DNA from: Marifrigoribacter sp047730175
GTDB taxonomy: Bacteria; Bacteroidota; Bacteroidia; Flavobacteriales; Flavobacteriaceae
DNA: 64,000 nucleotides
Direction of reading: 5' to 3'
Assembly: GCF_047730175.1 (NCBI RefSeq)
Contig: NZ_CP159833.1
Coordinates: forward strand, 2,542,001-2,606,000
Part shown: positions 7,233-14,991 of the stretch, in pieces
How positions within the stretch are numbered: position 1 is the first letter of the stretch
Layout: each line of letters begins with the position of its first letter
The notes under the pieces: model-generated
Database searches by the model: none
Seen by the model: only the letters and a program-made list of their open reading frames with translations
What the model was told of the DNA's origin: nothing
Position numbers and translations under genes: made by a program

Positions 7233-8093
7233 ATGAAAACAAACAAATTTTTAGCGCTTGCGCTTGCAACAACAATGATTATCTCTTGTTCTAAAGAAGA
7301 AGGAAATTCGGTAGAAGAAGCTAATCTAACACAAACTGTGGAGACAGTAACTGATAAAGGTCAAACTCCAAATGCTCAATTTGACAATAACAAAAAAGGT
7401 CTTTACATTGGACTTGTAGCTGCAAAAGAGGGAATGTCTAGAGGGCACCTAAATTTAAATGTAGGAAACAATGGAGCTTATATCGCTTCGCTTGATATGG
7501 CAAATGGAACTGAATTTAAGCTTGTAGCAAATGGAAACAACCTTAATGATGTATATCACTTTACAGGAACTGAAGGAAGTTTTAATGTAAACCTTGCAGA
7601 TTTTAACGATGTGGTAGTGAGTGACGTTGTTTTAAATGACGCTGAATATTTCGCGGTAGTTTACAAACACACAACAACAAGAATGCCAGCAGCTGTAACA
7701 GGAACTTGGCTTGAAACTGGGAATCCAGCTTTCAATGGAACATGGAATATCATTGCAGATGGAACAATTGTAGATCCTAATGGATTTGGTGGAGAAGGAA
7801 TTACAAGTGTATTGATTACTCGTGGAGGTAACATGTTTATGGATACAACTATGGAGACATTTTCTTTTGCACCTTGTGGTGGACCTGAAGTTTGGATTCC
7901 AACTATTGGTTTCGCTGGCGTATCCACAAATACTACAACAACTTGGGGGCAAACAACAACAATTGGATCTGCTGCTGCTACATGGGATTTGATTTATGAT
8001 TTTAATGTTCCTTATTCAGATCCCGCTTGTGGTGTATTGACTTCTGGAACTTGGTCATGGAATGGAAAAGTTGGAGAGATTTATGGGGATTAA
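7233..8093 (+). CDS. Flavobacterial lipoprotein of unknown function
   Basis: The N-terminus has a lipobox (TTMIISC, Cys19), so the mature protein is probably anchored in the outer membrane or periplasm. The rest (286 residues in all) contains a block with GLYIGLVAAKEGMSRGHLNL, then beta-rich repeats with TGTWLETGNPAFNGTWNI and SGTWSWNGKVGEIYG near the end. Cysteines in APCGGP and DPACGV could form a disulfide. No enzyme motif is seen and I do not recognise the family. It is monocistronic, with a perfect terminator downstream. Confidence 0.65.
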   Translation: MKTNKFLALALATTMIISCSKEEGNSVEEANLTQTVETVTDKGQTPNAQFDNNKKGLYIGLVAAKEGMSRGHLNLNVGNNGAYIASLDMANGTEFKLVANGNNLNDVYHFTGTEGSFNVNLADFNDVVVSDVVLNDAEYFAVVYKHTTTRMPAAVTGTWLETGNPAFNGTWNIIADGTIVDPNGFGGEGITSVLITRGGNMFMDTTMETFSFAPCGGPEVWIPTIGFAGVSTNTTTTWGQTTTIGSAAATWDLIYDFNVPYSDPACGVLTSGTWSWNGKVGEIYGD

Positions 8094-8115
8094 TTATTAG
8101 ATAATATCATAATTT

Positions 8116-8144
8116 AAAAGCGACCCATTGGGTCGCTTTTTTTA
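8116..8144 (+). terminator. Rho-independent terminator after the lipoprotein gene
   Basis: AAAAGCGACCC pairs perfectly with GGGTCGCTTTT around a 3-nt loop, followed by more T. Confidence 0.9.
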
Positions 8145-8168
8145 TGCCATCTAAACTTTATAAAACCC

Positions 8169-8199
8169 TTTGAAAATCAATAAATAAATCTTATTTTTG
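8169..8199 (+). promoter_or_regulatory. rpsA promoter of Bacteroidota type
   Basis: TTTG at 8169-8172 and TATTTTTG at 8192-8199 are 19 nt apart, matching the -33 and -7 consensus elements of the Bacteroidota primary sigma factor. Transcription would start near 8205, leaving a leader of about 145 nt before rpsA. Confidence 0.7.
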
Positions 8200-8259
8200 C
8201 ACCCCTTTTAGCGGCATTATGAATAATAAATAGGGAATAAAAAATAATTATATAAACAC

Positions 8260-8339
8260 TTCTGTACTAAAGCCGCCCTTGTTATTTGTGAGGTACAGAA
8301 TACAAAACGTTTATTTTCAGTCTATTTAAACTGAAAATA
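8260..8339 (+). promoter_or_regulatory. Structured rpsA leader: two perfect hairpins before the start codon
   Basis: TTCTGTAC (8260-8267) pairs with GTACAGAA (8293-8300). TATTTTCAGT (8312-8321) pairs with ACTGAAAATA (8330-8339) around an AU-rich 8-nt loop; its 3' side ends 11 nt before the rpsA ATG. In other bacteria S1 represses its own translation through folded, AU-rich leaders, so an autoregulatory leader is the likely role here. The pairing is seen; the regulation is inferred. Confidence 0.5.
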
Positions 8340-8350
8340 CTAATTAGCAA

Positions 8351-10231
8351 ATGGCTAAAAAAGAAACAAAAGAAGTAGTAAAGGAAGTTGCTGTAGCAGC
8401 TGTAGTAGAAGTTCAAGAAACTGTTGAAGAAACTGTTGAAGAGACTGTTGAAGAACCTAAAAAAGAACTTTCTTTAAAAGAAAGAGATCCAGGAAAATTT
8501 CTAGAAGACTTTAATTGGGAAAATTATCAAGAAGGAATAGATCCTGTTGATGATGGAAAATTAGAAGAATTTGAAAAATTAGTAGCTGAAAATTTCGTAG
8601 ATACGTTAGATGATGAAGTAGTAGATGGTGTTGTAGTGTACCTTTCAGATCGTGATGCAATTATTGACATCAACGCAAAATCTGAAGGGGTAGTATCATT
8701 AAACGAATTTCGTTACAATCCAGATTTAAAAGTTGGTGATACCGTTGAGGTATTAATTGATGTACGTGAAGACAGTACAGGTCAATTAGTATTATCTCAT
8801 CGTAAAGCTAGAACGATTAAAGCTTGGGAAAGAGTAAATGCTGCACATGATGAAGCAACCATAGTAAATGGATTTGTTAAGTGTCGTACAAAAGGGGGTA
8901 TGATTGTAGATGTTTTCGGAATTGAAGCATTCTTGCCAGGTTCACAAATTGATGTGAAACCTATCCGTGATTACGATGTGTATGTTGGAAAAACAATGGA
9001 ATTTAAAGTTGTGAAAATTAATCACGAATTTAAAAACGTTGTCGTTTCTCATAAAGCACTTATCGAAGCAGATATTGAAGAACAAAAGAAAGAAATCATT
9101 GGTCAATTAGAAAAAGGACAAGTATTAGAAGGTGTTGTTAAAAACATTACTTCTTATGGTGTGTTTGTTGATCTTGGTGGTGTAGATGGATTAATACATA
9201 TTACGGATCTTTCTTGGTCTCGTATCAATCATCCAAATGAAATCGTTGAATTAGATCAAAAATTAAATGTTGTAATTCTTGATTTTGATGAAAATAAATC
9301 TCGTATCCAATTAGGTCTTAAACAATTAAGCGCTCATCCTTGGGATGCTTTAGGAGAAGAACTTAAAGTAGGAGATAAAGTAAAAGGTAAAGTGGTTGTA
9401 ATCGCTGATTACGGTGCATTTATCGAAGTTGCTCAAGGAGTTGAAGGATTAATTCACGTAAGTGAAATGTCTTGGTCTACTCATTTACGTTCTGCACAAG
9501 ATTTTGTTTCAGTAGGAGATGAAATTGAAGCTGTAGTATTAACAATGGATAGAGATGATCGTAAAATGTCATTAGGGATCAAACAACTTTCTGAAGATCC
9601 TTGGACCGATATTACTAAAAGATATCCAGTTGGATCTAAGCATAAAGGAGTGGTTCGTAACTTCACTAACTTTGGAGTATTTGTAGAGTTAGAAGAAGGT
9701 ATCGACGGTCTTATTTATATTAGTGACCTTTCTTGGACTAAGAAAGTAAAACATCCAAGTGAGTTTACTGCAATAGCTGAAGAGTTAGAAGTAGTGGTAT
9801 TAGAATTAGATGTTGAAGGACGTAAATTAAGTTTAGGTCATAAACAAACTACGGATAATCCATGGGATAAATACCAAAAAGAATTTGCTGTTGGAACGAA
9901 ACACACTGCTAAAATCACTGATTTAGTTGATAAAGGTGCAATCGTTGATTTTAACGAAGATATTTCAGCATTTATTCCAACACGTCACTTAGAAAAAGAA
10001 GACGGGACTAGTTTAAATAAAGGTGAAGAAGCAGAATTACAAATTATTGAATTCAATAAAGAATTCAAGAAAGTAGTTGCATCTCACATGGCTATTCATA
10101 AAGAAGAAGAAGCTAAAATTGTTAAGCAAGCTGTTAAGAAGCAAGCTGCTCAAGCTGAAGAAGCAAAACCTACTCTAGGAGATGCTAATGAAGCTTTACA
10201 AGCGCTTAAAGATAAATTAGACGGTAAATAG
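8351..10231 (+). CDS. rpsA: 30S ribosomal protein S1
   Basis: The 626-residue protein has a roughly 45-residue acidic, Lys/Glu-rich N-terminal extension (VEETVEET repeats) and then six S1 OB-fold domains at about residues 90-151, 170-235, 258-327, 343-413, 430-500 and 517-586. Domains 3 to 5 show the classic YG.F(V/I)....GV(D/E)GLIH(I/V)(T/S)(D/E)(L/M)SW signature. S1 recruits mRNA to the 30S subunit; it matters particularly in Bacteroidota, where Shine-Dalgarno sites are scarce. The C-terminus ends in an Ala/Glu/Lys-rich helix. It is flanked by its own promoter, a structured leader and a strong terminator. Confidence 0.97.
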   Translation: MAKKETKEVVKEVAVAAVVEVQETVEETVEETVEEPKKELSLKERDPGKFLEDFNWENYQEGIDPVDDGKLEEFEKLVAENFVDTLDDEVVDGVVVYLSDRDAIIDINAKSEGVVSLNEFRYNPDLKVGDTVEVLIDVREDSTGQLVLSHRKARTIKAWERVNAAHDEATIVNGFVKCRTKGGMIVDVFGIEAFLPGSQIDVKPIRDYDVYVGKTMEFKVVKINHEFKNVVVSHKALIEADIEEQKKEIIGQLEKGQVLEGVVKNITSYGVFVDLGGVDGLIHITDLSWSRINHPNEIVELDQKLNVVILDFDENKSRIQLGLKQLSAHPWDALGEELKVGDKVKGKVVVIADYGAFIEVAQGVEGLIHVSEMSWSTHLRSAQDFVSVGDEIEAVVLTMDRDDRKMSLGIKQLSEDPWTDITKRYPVGSKHKGVVRNFTNFGVFVELEEGIDGLIYISDLSWTKKVKHPSEFTAIAEELEVVVLELDVEGRKLSLGHKQTTDNPWDKYQKEFAVGTKHTAKITDLVDKGAIVDFNEDISAFIPTRHLEKEDGTSLNKGEEAELQIIEFNKEFKKVVASHMAIHKEEEAKIVKQAVKKQAAQAEEAKPTLGDANEALQALKDKLDGK

Positions 10232-10254
10232 GAGTAGTATTTACTTAAAATTTT

Positions 10255-10286
10255 AAAAGCCTCTCATTTTTGAGAGGCTTTTTTAT
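10255..10286 (+). terminator. Rho-independent terminator after rpsA
   Basis: AAAAGCCTCTCA pairs perfectly with TGAGAGGCTTTT, followed by a T tract. Confidence 0.9.
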
Positions 10287-10352
10287 TACCTATAATTAAT
10301 GACTGCTGAAAATTCAATAGAATAAAATTTCAGAAGATTAGTTAAAAAGTGC

Positions 10353-10360
10353 TACTTTTG
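10353..10360 (+). promoter_or_regulatory. -7 box for the pyrR-pyrB operon
   Basis: TACTTTTG fits TAnnTTTG exactly and lies 27 bp before the pyrR start. The -33 element is weak. No long leader with a PyrR-binding attenuator fits in the space, so regulation is probably not by classical attenuation at this site. Confidence 0.5.
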
Positions 10361-10386
10361 TATACTGAACAATTGTTTAGAAAATT

Positions 10387-10926
10387 ATGAGCCAAAAAGT
10401 GTTACTCAACGCAACCGAAGTACAAATTGCACTTCATCGTTTGGCTTGTCAATTAATAGAAAACCACGACTCTTTTCAAAATACAGTTCTCATAGGTATT
10501 CAACCTAGAGGGATTTACTTAGCGGAACGTTTAAAATCGTTACTCGAAAATGATTATAAAGTAAAGGATATTCAAATGGGTTATTTAGATATTACTTTTT
10601 ATAGAGATGATTTTAGAAGAACTGAAAAAACAATAGAAGCAAGTAAAACTAAAATTGACTTTATTGTTGAAGATAAAAAAGTTGTTTTTATAGATGATGT
10701 ACTTTATACCGGAAGAAGTATTAGAGCCGCATTAACTGCAATACAATCGTTCGGAAGGCCTTTAGAAATAGAATTACTGACTTTTATTGATAGAAGATTT
10801 AGTAGGCATTTACCTATTCAGCCAGATTATAGAGGAAGACAAGTTGATGCTATAAACAAAGAAAAAGTAAAAGTGTGTTGGAAGGAAAATGATGGTGAAG
10901 ACGCTGTTTATTTAGTAAATAATTAA
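10387..10926 (+). CDS. pyrR: Bifunctional pyr operon regulator / uracil phosphoribosyltransferase PyrR
   Basis: A 179-residue type I phosphoribosyltransferase. The PRPP-binding loop VVFIDDVLYTGRSIRAAL is intact, and the N-terminal GIQPRGIYLAERL and DITFYRDDF segments match PyrR. In Bacillus it binds pyr mRNA to control attenuation and also has weak UPRTase activity. It is followed after 2 bp by pyrB, so both are translated from one message. Lack of an obvious upstream attenuator suggests that the enzymatic role, or RNA binding elsewhere, matters here (inference). Confidence 0.95.
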   Translation: MSQKVLLNATEVQIALHRLACQLIENHDSFQNTVLIGIQPRGIYLAERLKSLLENDYKVKDIQMGYLDITFYRDDFRRTEKTIEASKTKIDFIVEDKKVVFIDDVLYTGRSIRAALTAIQSFGRPLEIELLTFIDRRFSRHLPIQPDYRGRQVDAINKEKVKVCWKENDGEDAVYLVNN

Positions 10927-10928
10927 TT

Positions 10929-11867
10929 ATGAGCGAATTAAGTGTAAAACACTTATTAGGAATTAAATACATCACTGAAGATGATATTCATTTAATCTTC
11001 GAAACTGCAGATCATTTTAAAGAGGTGATCAATCGTTCCATTAAAAAAGTACCTTCCCTTAGAGATATTACCATTGCAAATTTATTTTTTGAAAATAGTA
11101 CAAGAACAAGACTTTCATTTGAATTAGCCGAAAAACGTCTTTCAGCAGATGTTATCAATTTTTCAGCATCTTCCTCTTCAGTAAAAAAAGGAGAAACTTT
11201 AATAGATACGGTAAATAACATTTTATCAATGAAAGTTGATATGGTCGTTATGCGTCATCCAAATCCTGGTGCTGGTGTCTTCCTGTCAAAACATATTAAG
11301 GCGAGTATTATAAATGCCGGAGATGGTGCGCACGAACATCCAACACAAGCTTTGTTAGATAGTTATTCAATTAGAGAACGTTTAGGAGATGTTGCTGGAA
11401 AAAAAGTCGTGATCGTTGGAGATATACTACATTCTAGAGTTGCCCTATCAAATATATTTGCATTACAAAAATTAGGAGCTGAAGTAAAAGTCTGTGGCCC
11501 TTTAACTTTAATGCCGAAACATATAGAATCTTTAGGTGTAAAAGTTGAAACTAATTTAAGAAAAGCATTGCAATGGTGTGATGTTGCCAATATGTTACGT
11601 GTTCAAAATGAACGTATGGATATTAGTTATTTCCCTAGTACAAGAGAGTATACGCAACAATTCGGTTTGAATAAGGCCATGCTTAATTCATTAGATAAAG
11701 AAATTATTGTGATGCACCCTGGACCTATAAATCGAGGAGTGGAAATTACAAGTGATGTAGCCGATAGTGCCCAAGCCATTATTTTAGATCAAGTGCAAAA
11801 TGGTGTTGCAATACGAATGGCGGTATTATATTTATTAGCTTCAAAAATTGAAAAGAATGAAGATTAG
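10929..11867 (+). CDS. pyrB: Aspartate carbamoyltransferase catalytic subunit
   Basis: PyrB joins carbamoyl phosphate and aspartate in the first committed step of pyrimidine synthesis. The carbamoyl-phosphate loop is seen as ENSTRTRLSFELAEKRL, with the HPTQALLD and HPGPINRGVEI motifs further on. At 312 residues it has the normal length for the catalytic chain. No pyrI regulatory chain is encoded nearby, so a simple catalytic trimer is likely. Its last codons overlap the next gene (ATG at 11857, stop at 11865-11867), suggesting translational coupling. Confidence 0.96.
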   Translation: MSELSVKHLLGIKYITEDDIHLIFETADHFKEVINRSIKKVPSLRDITIANLFFENSTRTRLSFELAEKRLSADVINFSASSSSVKKGETLIDTVNNILSMKVDMVVMRHPNPGAGVFLSKHIKASIINAGDGAHEHPTQALLDSYSIRERLGDVAGKKVVIVGDILHSRVALSNIFALQKLGAEVKVCGPLTLMPKHIESLGVKVETNLRKALQWCDVANMLRVQNERMDISYFPSTREYTQQFGLNKAMLNSLDKEIIVMHPGPINRGVEITSDVADSAQAIILDQVQNGVAIRMAVLYLLASKIEKNED

Positions 11868-12192
11868 TGAGCAAGAAAATTATGTGATTTTAGAGGACGA
11901 CAGAAATGATATTAAAGATTTTTCATCTTATTTAGAGTATATTATTCCGAAGAAAAATAAAGGGCAAAATGTAATCGTTGATTTATTGAAATATGAAGAT
12001 TTAACTCTGAATCAATTACTGCTTTTTATGGATGTTTCAAACACACATATGTCAGAAAATCAATCATTTGTGATTGTGAATAATGCAATTTCACCGGATG
12101 AACTTCCGGATGAACTATCTGTGGTACCTACACTTATTGAAGCTGAAGATTTAATAGAAATGGAAAATATTGAACGCGAATTAGGATTCTAA
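11857..12192 (+). CDS. Small conserved flavobacterial protein (STAS-like fold?) between pyrB and RNase Z
   Basis: I chose ATG at 11857 over an in-frame TTG at 11848; it overlaps the pyrB stop region by 11 bp. The 111-residue acidic product shows alternating strands and helices (NVIVDLLKYEDLTLNQLLLF, SFVIVNNAISPDELPDEL, VVPTLIEAEDLIEME), reminiscent of a STAS or SpoIIAA-type fold, although no phosphorylatable serine motif is obvious. The C-terminal TLIEAEDLIEMENIERELGF recurs in homologues that I recall beside RNase Z in this family. The function is unknown; co-occurrence with rnz suggests an accessory role. Confidence 0.65.
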   Translation: MKISEQENYVILEDDRNDIKDFSSYLEYIIPKKNKGQNVIVDLLKYEDLTLNQLLLFMDVSNTHMSENQSFVIVNNAISPDELPDELSVVPTLIEAEDLIEMENIERELGF

Positions 12193-12202
12193 AAATCAAA
12201 TA

Positions 12203-13108
12203 TTGAAACTTACAATATTAGGCTGTCACTCTGCAACTCCAAGATGGGATGCAAATCCAACATCACAAGTATTAGAAATTAAAGGTCATTTGTTTCTTAT
12301 TGATTGTGCAGAAGGAACTCAAGTACAGCTAAGAAGATTTAATATTAAGTTTTCAAGAATTAAGCATGTATTTATTTCTCATTTACATGGAGATCATTTT
12401 TTTGGTCTGGTAGGCTTAATTTCTACGTTTCGTTTACTTGGAAGGGAAGCAGACTTACATATATATGGACCGAAAGGAATCAAAGAAGCGATTACACTAC
12501 AACTAAAATTAGGTAAAAGTTGGACCAATTATAATTTACTTTTTCATGAACTTGAAAAAAATGAACCTGAACTTATTTTTGAAGATGATAAAGTATCTGT
12601 AACTACGATTCCTTTAAAACATCGTATTTATACCAATGGCTTTTTATTTAAAGAAAAATTAAATGAGCGTAAACTAAATATAGAAGCAGTAAAAGAAGCG
12701 AATGTTAGTATGAGTTATTATACCAAGATCAAGCAGGGATATGATGTTGCTAATGAAGATGGTGTTGTCATTGATAACAAAAAAATCACTTTTGAACCAG
12801 CAGCATCTAAATCTTATGCTTTTTGTAGTGATACAGCCTATTTTCCGCAAATAATTCCTCAATTAAAAAATGCTACTGCTTTATATCATGAATCTACTTT
12901 TTTAAATGAACATCAAAATTTATGCGATCGAACAAAGCATAGTACTGCTCGCGAAGCTGCGCTAATTGCTAAAGAAGCAAATGTAGGTACGCTTATTCTA
13001 GGACATTATTCTGGGCGTTATAGTGATTATGAGTCTTTTAGAAAAGAAGCACAAGAGGTTTTTACAACTGTTGAATTAGCAAAAGATGGTGCTATTTTTG
13101 AAATTTAA
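12203..13108 (+). CDS. rnz: Ribonuclease Z (tRNA 3'-processing endonuclease)
   Basis: A metallo-beta-lactamase-fold nuclease that trims tRNA 3' trailers. The zinc motif SHLHGDHFFGL is present, with later ligands in CSDTAYF and LGHYSGRY and the loop around KHSTAREAA. At 301 residues it is of the short form. The best start is a TTG at 12203 giving MKLTILGCHSATPR, the usual N-terminus of this family; no ATG lies closer. It follows the small partner gene by 10 bp and ends the pyrR-pyrB-rnz transcript. Confidence 0.95.
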   Translation: MKLTILGCHSATPRWDANPTSQVLEIKGHLFLIDCAEGTQVQLRRFNIKFSRIKHVFISHLHGDHFFGLVGLISTFRLLGREADLHIYGPKGIKEAITLQLKLGKSWTNYNLLFHELEKNEPELIFEDDKVSVTTIPLKHRIYTNGFLFKEKLNERKLNIEAVKEANVSMSYYTKIKQGYDVANEDGVVIDNKKITFEPAASKSYAFCSDTAYFPQIIPQLKNATALYHESTFLNEHQNLCDRTKHSTAREAALIAKEANVGTLILGHYSGRYSDYESFRKEAQEVFTTVELAKDGAIFEI

Positions 13109-13206
13109 TTATTTTTAATTAAACCTTTATATTTTATTTTAGTCTAATTTATATATATATTGAAAATGAGGCTGTTATATCTCCTTAAATAAATGAGGTT
13201 CTTTAA

Positions 13207-13893
13207 ATGAAGCGTATTTATATTTTATTATTTGTATTTAATTTTTTTAGTGTAATTGCTCAAGAAAGGGAGGTAAATCTTCATTTTGATACAACTATAG
13301 AAAACACATCCCTTAGACTTAATAAATCGTATTATTTACCTTCTTTGCAAGATAGTATTCAAATAGAAACTTTTAAATTCTATATTTCTGAGGTGCAATT
13401 ATTATTAGATGAAACCATAGTTGAATCATTAAAAAAGAAACATTTTTTAATAGATTTAGAAAAGAAAAATTCAAATAGAATTAAAACAGATATCATCAGT
13501 AATAAAGATTTTAATAAAATTAAATTTCATATTGGGATTGATAGCTTAACTAATGTTTCTGGTGCTTTCGGTGAAGATTTGGACCCTACAAATGGAATGT
13601 ATTGGACTTGGCAAAGTGGTTATATTAACCTAAAGATTGAAGGTAAATCTGATGTGTTTCAAACTAGAAAGAATCAATTTCAATTTCATATTGGGGGATA
13701 TCAAGAGCCTGCAAATACACTTCAAACCGTAATTTTAGACATAGTAAATGAGGAAAATATTACTATTAATGTTACCCTAGATGAATTCTTTTCTGAACTG
13801 AATCCTAAAGTTAATCATACAGTTATGAGTCCAAATAATGAAGCGGTAGAGTTGTCAACACTATTTTCTTCAGTATTTTCAATTATAAAATGA
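13207..13893 (+). CDS. mbnP: MbnP-family periplasmic protein
   Basis: A 228-residue protein with a signal peptide (IYILLFVFNFFSVIAQ). It carries the MbnP pattern: FKFYISEVQLL near residue 57, FHIGIDSL, then DPTNGMYWTWQSGYINLKIE with Trp133 and Trp135, and FHIGGY (His161). In Methylosinus, MbnP binds copper after the partner MbnH oxidises a conserved tryptophan to kynurenine. The next gene encodes the di-heme partner with a 4-bp overlap, which supports the pairing. That this Trp is modified here is inference from context. The gene has no methanobactin neighbours, so the role is probably general copper or redox handling. Confidence 0.8.
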   Translation: MKRIYILLFVFNFFSVIAQEREVNLHFDTTIENTSLRLNKSYYLPSLQDSIQIETFKFYISEVQLLLDETIVESLKKKHFLIDLEKKNSNRIKTDIISNKDFNKIKFHIGIDSLTNVSGAFGEDLDPTNGMYWTWQSGYINLKIEGKSDVFQTRKNQFQFHIGGYQEPANTLQTVILDIVNEENITINVTLDEFFSELNPKVNHTVMSPNNEAVELSTLFSSVFSIIK

Positions 13894-14927
13894 AAAACAC
13901 TATAAACATATTTTGTATTGGAATCCTTTTGCTTTGTTGCATGGCATTTGAATTTGCTAATTATACTCTTGATTACCCAACTTATTTTCCTGTTCCTGAA
14001 TATGATTTAAAAAATAAACCGCTTACAAGTGATAAGATAGAATTAGGTAAAACATTATTTTATGACCCAGTTTTATCAAAAAATGAATCAATATCATGTG
14101 CTTCTTGTCATTCACCCTATAATGCTTTTGCTCATACAGACCATGATTTGAGTCACGGAATTTATGATCAAATAGGCTCAAGAAATGCACCTCCTTTATT
14201 TAACCTTGCATGGCAAAATGTATTTATGTGGGACGGCGCTATAAATCATTTAGATGTTCAATCTTTAGCTCCAATAAGTAGTGCCTTAGAAATGGGGTCA
14301 AATATTTCAGATGTAGTTACAAAACTTCAAAAGCATGATCGATATCCTGCTCTTTTTTATAAAGCATATAAGGATAGTATTGTAACTGGTGAACATGTTT
14401 TATTAGCATTAGCTCAATTTCAACTTACTTTAGTTTCAGCAAGTTCAAAATATGATAAAGTGAAAAATAGAAATGCTTCATTTTCAGAACAAGAAAAGAA
14501 TGGATACAACTTATTTTTAAAAAACTGTAATTCATGCCACCAAGAACCCTTATTTTTTAATAAAGGGTTTGCAAGCAATGGCTTAGTTGTAGACGGAACA
14601 TTAAATGATTACGGTAAATGGAAAAACACTAAACAATCCAAAGACAGCTTGCTTTTTAAAATTCCGTCATTAAGAAATTTAAGTTATACGTATCCTTATA
14701 TGCATGATGGAAGATTTAAAAAACTAAATGAAGTACTTAATCATTATACAAATGAAATTGTAATGACTGATAACCTAGCGTCAGAATTAAATAAAGGCAT
14801 CTCTCTAACATCAATTGAAAAGGCAGATTTAATTTCCTTTTTATTGACATTAAATGATAAAGATTTTGTTTTTGATGAAAAACATCAGGTTCCAAAACAT
14901 TTTTTCACTAAACCTAAGGACAATTAA
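13890..14927 (+). CDS. mbnH: Di-heme cytochrome c peroxidase-family enzyme, MbnH-like
   Basis: This 345-residue exported protein has two c-type heme sites, CASCH (residues 70-74) and CNSCH (213-217), in the cytochrome c peroxidase/MauG fold. RNAPPLFNLAWQNVFMWDG and SLRNLSYTYPYMHDGRF are typical of the family; methionine or tyrosine ligands occur around these motifs. MbnH uses its bis-heme centre to oxidise a tryptophan in MbnP. The ATG overlaps the stop of the MbnP gene (ATGA), so the two are coupled. A classical peroxidase role is the alternative, but the partnership favours the modifying enzyme. Confidence 0.8.
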   Translation: MKNTINIFCIGILLLCCMAFEFANYTLDYPTYFPVPEYDLKNKPLTSDKIELGKTLFYDPVLSKNESISCASCHSPYNAFAHTDHDLSHGIYDQIGSRNAPPLFNLAWQNVFMWDGAINHLDVQSLAPISSALEMGSNISDVVTKLQKHDRYPALFYKAYKDSIVTGEHVLLALAQFQLTLVSASSKYDKVKNRNASFSEQEKNGYNLFLKNCNSCHQEPLFFNKGFASNGLVVDGTLNDYGKWKNTKQSKDSLLFKIPSLRNLSYTYPYMHDGRFKKLNEVLNHYTNEIVMTDNLASELNKGISLTSIEKADLISFLLTLNDKDFVFDEKHQVPKHFFTKPKDN

Positions 14928-14991
14928 AAATTGTATCATTTTATAAATAAATCACTAATACTTAATCACTAATAATAAAATACTAACCATT

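Noticed and set aside
7632..7952. Two minus-strand open frames inside the 7233 lipoprotein gene
   Set aside because: Cys/Ser- or Pro-rich shadow translation with no recognisable motif; the plus-strand protein has a lipobox and terminator.
10287..10386. PyrR-dependent attenuator before pyrR
   Set aside because: There is no space for antiterminator and terminator hairpins between the promoter box and the start codon.
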